64,000 bases of DNA. Origin: Cymbidium sinense (taxonomy: Eukaryota > Streptophyta > Magnoliopsida > Asparagales > Orchidaceae). The stretch's first letter is position 1, and each line of letters starts with the position of its first letter. The position numbers and the translations under genes are program-made. This document shows positions 58,405 through 64,000 of the stretch, piece after piece. The stretch covers positions 144,990,488-145,054,487 of the forward strand of contig CM038214.1 in assembly GCA_021442155.1 (NCBI GenBank). The letters run 5' to 3'. The notes below the pieces were generated by a model that worked only from the letters and a program-made list of their open reading frames with translations, was not told the DNA's origin and ran no database searches.

Positions 58405-58730
58405 AAGGCAACAACATCCAAGAGAGGAAGGGACTAAATTGGCCATAAAACCATTCTTTCAAAATAAACTACTCATAAGATTGCACCAACCAGTCAGAAA
58501 CGAGGTAGCAGGTGATGCAGATCGGAAAAAATAGGAGGTAAATTGCACGGGCAATCAGAAAGCCAACCCCAACAGCCAAACATCTAATACAACATTGGCA
58601 CCCGCCATAAAGAAAAACAACAAGTGAATTGAAATGAGTCTCAACATTAAAATCCAAAAAAATAAAGCTTAAGACACAACATCCAAGATAAGAAGATATA
58701 GCAAATTGGCCATAAAACTCCTCAATCATA
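58405..58730. repeat. Internal direct repeat in retroposon A
   Basis: ACATCCAAGA..AAATTGGCCATAAAAC occurs at about 58408-58452 and again at about 58679-58720, about 270 bp apart. Confidence 0.7.
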
Positions 58731-58808
58731 GAAGGCTTGGCAATAATAGATAAACAAATAAATAAAGCATAAAAATAGTTATCTCAAAGAAATTAGAAAT
58801 CACCAAAA

Positions 58809-58845
58809 CCCTCTTGATCCCCACCACCATGCGATAACGCTACCT
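58809..58845 (-). pseudogene. GRP remnant at retroposon A boundary
   Basis: CTCTTGATCCCCACCACCAT matches the Gly-rich tail of GRP copy 14 at about 52654-52676, followed by a looser GCGATAACGCTACC match. The rest of the module is missing. It is too short to be certain. Confidence 0.45.
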
Positions 58846-59776
58846 GCTTCGATTGGTCTGCCTTTATGGCCGTTAAAAGAATGGTTTTTTAGTTTAGTTT
58901 ATTTATTTTAGGTATATTTAATTTAGTTTAGGGTCTTTATTTTAGTTTATTTTTTAGGTTTAGGTTTAAGTCTTTTTTTTACATTTAGGTTTAGGTTTTT
59001 ATTTAATTTTTTTAGGTTTAAGTTTTAGGTTTTCATTTAAGGGTAATTTTTAGGTTTTATTTTTTAGTTTAGGTTTAGGTTTATGTTTAGTATATTTCTT
59101 TTATTATGTTTAGGTTTAGGTTTAGTTTATTATAAGTTTAGGTTCAGGTTTTATTTATTTTAGTTTAGGTTTAAGTTTATTTTATTTTGTTTAGTTTATT
59201 TTTATTTTAGGTTTAGGTTTTTTTTAGTTTAGTTTTATGATTTATTTTTTTAGGTTTATTATTTAAGTTTAGAGGTTTAGTTTATTATAAGTTTAGGTTT
59301 TATTTATTTTAGTTTAGGTTTAAGTTTATTTTATTTTGTTTAGTTTATTTTTTATTTTAGGTTTAGGTTTTAGTTTAGTTTATGCTTTATTTTTTTAGGT
59401 TTATTATTTAGGTTTAGGTTTTTACTTCTTTTATTTTAGGTTTATTTCATTTTATTTTACATTTAGTTTTTTTTTTTTAGGTTTTATTCTTAGGCTTATT
59501 ATAGTTTAGTTTATTTTATTTATTTATTTTATTTTATTATTTTATTTATTTAGTTTTATTTTATTTAGTTTAGGTTTTTTATTTATTTTACTTTTTAGGA
59601 TTTAGGTTTTAGGTTTTAGAGGTTTTGGTTTTAGTTTGGGTTTTGTTTATGGTTTAGGTTTATAATTTTGGTTTAGGGTTATTTAGAATTGGTTTAGGGG
59701 TTTAGGGTTTAGGGTTTAGGAATTTAAGTTTAGGGGGTTTAGGATTTAGGGTTTAGGGTTTGGGTTTTTTGGGTTT
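58846..59776 (+). repeat. T-rich block then telomere-like block
   Basis: About 30 bp of unassigned sequence, T-rich words to 59590 with one local tandem duplication (a TTATTATAAGTTTAGGTT-type stretch near 59120 recurs at 59282), then TTTAGGG-like motifs to 59776. Confidence 0.82.
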
Positions 59777-60452
59777 TAGAGAATTAGGAAAATTTTATTG
59801 CCACAAGAAAAGGTACAAGAATGCAGAGGGCTAAATCTCTAGTTAATGCTCGAGCGTTAAAGTCCAAAGAGATAAACCCCTAGCCATTACAATAATTAGG
59901 GAAAGAAAGCAAAAGAACAAAATGACCAAGTAACCAATAGCGAAAATCTATGTAAGACATATGGTCCTTAGGTGCCAACAAGATCCACTTGCAAGGTGTC
60001 TAACCTATAAAAGAAATCTTCAACATACTTTTGAAAAGGTAGTACAATTAATCAACATAAAGTAAGAGATAAAAGGAGTAAAGTAAAGAAAAGGCTCATG
60101 CTCAATTACAATCATCTCAAGGAGCAACATGTATGTAAGCATCAAAACTTCAGGAGAAGGGTTTGATTACATATACTTATATAAACCAAAAAGAAGAAAG
60201 AGTGGGAAACATCAAGGCCATCATTGCCGACATACTTTTGTGTAGCACATTATCAAAGATGGTCCTCCAGCGCAAAACCCTCAAATAGCAGAATGCAGAT
60301 CAACCACCAAGCCTCAGAACAAGCTTAATAAGATAGATAAGCAAGCAACCCAGAGGATATAGCAAAACAAAGGAGCACCACAAAAGCCACCACCAAAAGG
60401 AATACCAAAATCAAGAGGACCAAACATCATGATATGAGTAACAACACTAAGC
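59777..60452 (-). mobile_element. LINE-like retroposon fragment B, cut by the assembly gap
   Basis: Related to fragment A. Both have TTATT(G/T)CCACAA at the same end, AAGGCTCA(T/G)GCTCAAT, GCATC(A/C)AAACTTCAG and GAAGGGTT in order. Here no T-run of note lies at the junction (TTAGAGAATTAGGAAAATTT). The sequence stops at the N-gap, so its right end is unknown. No long frame and no recognisable domain. Confidence 0.6.
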
Positions 60453-60552
60453 NNNNNNNNNNNNNNNNNNNNNNNNNNNNNNNNNNNNNNNNNNNNNNNN
60501 NNNNNNNNNNNNNNNNNNNNNNNNNNNNNNNNNNNNNNNNNNNNNNNNNNNN
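60453..60552. other. Assembly gap of exactly 100 N
   Basis: A run of 100 unknown bases, a size scaffolding software commonly uses for a join of unknown length. The contig on its right starts with DNA that duplicates 41349 onward. Confidence 0.97.
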
Positions 60553-63293
60553 TTTAATTTATATGTTGATTTTGATTTTAATTTACATTTAGTTTTTATT
60601 ATATTTAAGTTTTTTTAGGTTTATTTTATTTTATTCATTTAGTTTAGGTTTTTATTTATTTTATTTTACTTTAGTTTTTATTTTTTATTTTATTTTCCTT
60701 TTATGTTTAGGTTTGGGTCTTGGTTTTAGATAAGGTTTTATTTTATTTTATTTTTTATTTTATTTAGGTTTAGGTTTAGTTATTTATTTTATTTTTAGGT
60801 TTTATTTAGTTTAGTTTTAGATTTTTTTGACTTTTAGGGTTTAGGATTTAGGGTTGTAGGTTGTAGGTTTTAGGGTGTAGGGTTTATGGTTTAGGGTTTC
60901 AGGGTTTAGGGTTTAGGGTTTTTAGGTTTAGGGTTTAGGGTTGTAGGTTTAGGGTTCAAGCTTTAGGGTTAGGGTATTTTTTATTTTTTTTTAATTTTTT
61001 AATTTTATTTATTTTTTTAAATTAAGTAAACTTATAGGTTTAGGTTTATTTAGTTTATTTAGTATTTATTTTTGTTTATTTTATTTCTTATTTTTAATGT
61101 TATTTAGTTTAGTTTTTTTATTTTAGTTTATTTTTTAGGTTTAGGTTTATTTAGGTTTAGGTTTAGGTTTAGGTTTAGGTTTAGGTTATAGTTTAGTTTT
61201 ATTTTTATTTTAGTTTTTAGGTTTAGGTTATTTATTATTTTAGATTTAGGGTTATAGGTTTAGGGTGCAGGTTTAGGATTTAGGGTTTAGGGTTAGTTTT
61301 AGGGATTAGAGCTTGGGGTTTAGGGTTTAGGGTTTAGGGGGGTTTTTTTCTAAATCAAGTAAACTCATAGGTTTAGGTTTATTTAATTTAATTAGTTTAA
61401 TTTTCATTTATTTTAGTTTATTTTATTTTTTTTATTTAGCTTTATTATTTATTTTTATTTGGTTTAGTTTATTTAGCTTAGTTTAGGATTTTTTTTAATT
61501 TTATTTTTTAGGTTTAGGATTATGTTTATGTTTATTTTTTAGTTTAGTTTTATTTTATTTATTTTTTATGTTTCGGGTTTTATTTTATTTGTTTGGTTTA
61601 GGTTTTATGTGTTTCTTTTAGGTTTATTTTTAGGTTTTTAATTTATTTTATTTTCTTTTGTTTACAGTTTAGGTTTAGTTTATTTTAGGTTTAGGGTTAG
61701 GTTTTATTTATTTTAGTTTATTTTATTTTAGTTTAGGTTTAGGTTTATTTAATTTTACTTATTTTGGGTTTAGGTTTTTTCGTAGTTTACATTTTATGTT
61801 TTATTTTTTATTTATTTTTAGGTTTATTTTTTATGTTAGTTTTATTTATTATTTATTTTATTTTATTTTAGGTTTATTTTATTTTTATTTTATGTTTAGA
61901 TTCTATTTTATTTAGGTTTATTATTTTTAGGTTTATTTTATTTTTTTAGTTTAGTTTAAGTTTTAATTTATTTTATTTTAGTTTAGCTTTTATTTTTTAT
62001 TTTATTTTATTTTTACATTTAGGTTTAGGTTTAGGTTTAGGTTTAGGTTTTAGTTTAGGATTTTATTTTATTTTATTTTTTATTTCATTTAGTTTTAGGT
62101 TTATTTATTTATTTAAATTTTAAGTTTTATTTTGTTTAGGTTTAGGTTTTAGGTTTTTAGGGTTTAGGATTTAGGGTTTAGGGTTTAGGGTTATAAATTT
62201 TAGGGTTTAAGGTTTAGGGTTTAGGGTTTAGAGTTTATGGTTTGGGTTTTAGGGTTTAGGGTTTAGGTTTAGGGTTTAGTGTTTTAAGGTTTAGGGTTTA
62301 GGGTTTAGGGTTTAGGGTTAGGTTTTTTTTTAAATTTTTTTAATTTTTATGTTTATTTAGTTTATTTAGGATTATTAGTTATTTATTTTTTATTTTTATT
62401 ATTATTTAGTTTAGTTTATTTATTTTAGGTTTATTTATTTTAGTTTAGATTTTTTATTTTAGTTTATTTTAGGTTTAGGTTTAGGTTTATTTTTTAAACT
62501 TAGTTTTATTTTTATTTTATTTTTTAGGTTTAGGTTTTATTTTTTATTTTTAGGTTTAGCTTTAGGTTTTTATTTATTTTTTTAGGTTTAGGTTTATGTT
62601 TTTTTTAAGGTTTATTTTTAGGTTTATTTTAGTTTCTTACATTTTTAGTTTATTTTATTTTATTTAGGCTTTAGGTTTAGGTTTTGTTTTAGGTTTTATT
62701 TATTTTAGTTTAGCTTATTTTAGTTTAGGTTTAGGTTTATTTTATTTTTATTTTAAGTTTAAGTTTTTTTTTAGTTTAGGGTTTAGGTTTTATTTTTTAT
62801 TTATTTTTAGGTTTTATTTTTGGGTTTATTTTTTAGGTTTAAATTTTTATTTATTTTTTTTTATTCAAGGTTTATTTTATTTTTATTTTAGGTTTAGTTT
62901 TTATTTTATGTAAGTTTTTATTATTTTAGTTTTGTTTATGGTTTATTTATGTTATTTTAATTTTAATTTATTTTTTTATTTTTTTATTTTTTAGGTTTAG
63001 GTTTAGAATTAAGTTTTAGTTTAGGTTTTTATTTTATTTTGGTTTAGTTTTTTTTATATTTTATTTAGTTTAGGTTTAGGTTTTTATCTTATAGGGTTTG
63101 GGGTTTAGCGTTTAGGGCTTAGGGTTAGTTGAGGGTTTTGGGATTAGGGTTTGGGGTTTAGCATTTAGGGTTTAAGGTCTAGGGTTTAGGGTTTAGGGTT
63201 TAGGATTTAGGATTTTTATGGTTTAGGGTTTAGGGTTTAAGGTTTTGATTATAGGTCTAGGGTTCAGGTTATAGTTTAGTGTTTAGGGTTTTG
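60553..63293 (+). repeat. Alternating telomere-like and T-rich blocks, second copy of 41.35-43.82 kb
   Basis: T-rich to 60830, telomere-like to 60975, T-rich to 61245, telomere-like to 61345, T-rich to 62150, telomere-like to 62325, T-rich to 63090, telomere-like to 63293. The TTTAGGG motifs are cleaner than in the 41-44 kb copy. The lead-in AGGTCTAGGGTTCAGGTTAT is intact. Confidence 0.87.
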
Positions 63294-63749
63294 GTTTTTT
63301 TTAGAGAGAAAATTCAGATTCAACATTTGTTCTTTTTGATTTCATCAACCAAGTAACAAACCAACTATTCTAAGACACAAGCGATGACATAGATAAAAAA
63401 TGAGCATGCATAGAGCAAATCAAAACCATAGATAACTAGAAGCGCCTCTATAAAACATAGTTCATAAGCGGATCAGTTGGTCATTCCTCGGTTTCTCTAG
63501 TTCCCATCGAACCACCCCACCTCAGTGGCGGGATCCACCATCACATCCCCGATCTCTCCCTCGCCACACCAAAGTATTAAACTCTGTCCTCCCTCACCCT
63601 CAATAACCACCCTGCTCCAACCACCACCTCCATTTCCACAGCACCTAGATCCACGACCACCATGATAACCACCACCTTCTTTGCCTCCATGCCAGATCTA
63701 GGAGCACGGTTGATGGTCATGTTCTACAGAGGTTTTGCCCATTCTTAGG
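63294..63749 (-). pseudogene. GRP cDNA fragment, copy 17 (paired with copy 10)
   Basis: Same variant 3' UTR (CAAGTAACAAACCAACTATT on +) and the same CAAAGTATTAAACTCTGTCC variant in the tail as copy 10. The Gly-rich tail, RRM end and TTTTGCCCATTCTTAGGATT breakpoint are readable with deletions. No RRM or start. Confidence 0.8.
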
Positions 63750-64000
63750 ATTTAGTTTTAAGTTTTAGTTTATTCGATTTAGGGTTTAGATTTATTTTTT
63801 AATTTAGTTACATTAGGTTTAGGTTTAGGGTTTGGGGTTCAGGGTTAGGGTTTAGGGTTTAGGGTTTTAGGATTTATGTTTTTAGGGTTTAGGGTTTAGG
63901 GTCGTAGGTTTATGGTTTAGGGCTAGTTTTTGGGTTTAGGGTTTTCTATTACAAAAAATATAAAAAATAAAGTAAACCTATAAGTTTAGGTTTATTTAGT
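63750..64000 (+). repeat. Telomere-like array with module flank, to window end
   Basis: TTTTTTAATTTAGTTACATT flank, TTTAGGG-like motifs to about 63950, then the start of the next T-rich block. Same order as 44292-44540. Confidence 0.87.

Larger units (their letters stand above)
57324..58808 (-). mobile_element. LINE-like retroposon 3' fragment A with poly(A), antisense to the telomere motif
   Basis: An 11-base T-run on + (57324-57334) follows telomere-like DNA. Next comes AGGGGAAGCCCCATGTAGGG and TATTTTATTTCCACAAAAAG, which on the minus strand give a TTGTGGAAATAAAATA end resembling 3' ends of plant LINE-type retroposons. A second, related copy (59777-60452) shares this end and several internal blocks, so it is a dispersed family. 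The left side is poly(A) and the right side is an abrupt, probably 5'-truncated end touching a GRP remnant. No RT domain is recognisable, so LINE identity rests on the terminus and the poly(A). Confidence 0.6.

Noticed and set aside
3593..64000. A functional chromosome-end telomere
   Set aside because: The motifs are too degenerate and interrupted by modules, LINEs and gypsy DNA; sequence continues on both sides.
1..64000. CRISPR array, tRNA or rRNA genes, bacterial-type operons
   Set aside because: The regular repeats are telomere-like or satellite-like without spacer structure, and no tRNA or rRNA-like sequence was recognised; the DNA is plant nuclear.

Overview
The window is nuclear DNA of a land plant. 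Plant-type telomere-like repeats (TTTAGGG and derivatives) fill most of it, always with the G-rich motif on the + strand. Embedded in them are repeated fragments of a plant glycine-rich RNA-binding protein (GRP) cDNA and plant-type LINE and Ty3/gypsy elements. No intact host gene is visible, and the species cannot be named from this. It reads as a subtelomeric or interstitial-telomeric heterochromatic domain built by tandem amplification and transposon nesting.

Layout. 1-3.5 kb: the non-coding 3' part of a gypsy-type element (about 400-bp tandem repeats), then an AT-rich satellite-like tract that abuts telomere-like DNA. 3.6-12.9 kb: telomere-like blocks alternating with T-rich TTTATTTTAGG-like blocks and four GRP modules. 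12.9-16.03 kb: a nearly full-length but dead RTE-type LINE on the + strand. 16.0-21.35 kb: more array, three GRP modules and two GC-rich GGCCCAGG-like patches. 21.35-36.7 kb: a 15-kb retrotransposon block. It starts with a gag/protease fragment, is interrupted by about 6.4 kb of unidentified DNA that splits the protease, continues with pol (protease, RT, RNase H, integrase), and ends with a second copy of the 1-3.5 kb tail. 36.7-57.3 kb: array with nine GRP modules, more degenerate and with more GC-rich patches. 57.3-60.45 kb: two related minus-strand retroposon-like insertions. 60453-60552: a gap of exactly 100 N. 60.55-64 kb: a second copy of the 41.35-44.5 kb interval.

Main observation. 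At least 17 copies of the same 5'-truncated, apparently polyadenylated GRP cDNA fragment lie in one orientation. Each begins at or near the NGQNLDG codons at the end of the RRM and ends in a short poly(A). They share non-telomeric flanking sequence, so they look like one retroposition event that became part of a telomere-derived higher-order repeat. The + strand order (TTTAGGG, poly-T, antisense cDNA, TTTAGGG) is what reverse transcription primed from a telomeric G-strand 3' end, followed by renewed telomeric extension, would leave. That mechanism is inference. Some of the array degeneration, especially the GC-rich patches and the duplication beside the 100-N gap, may be sequencing or assembly artefact.
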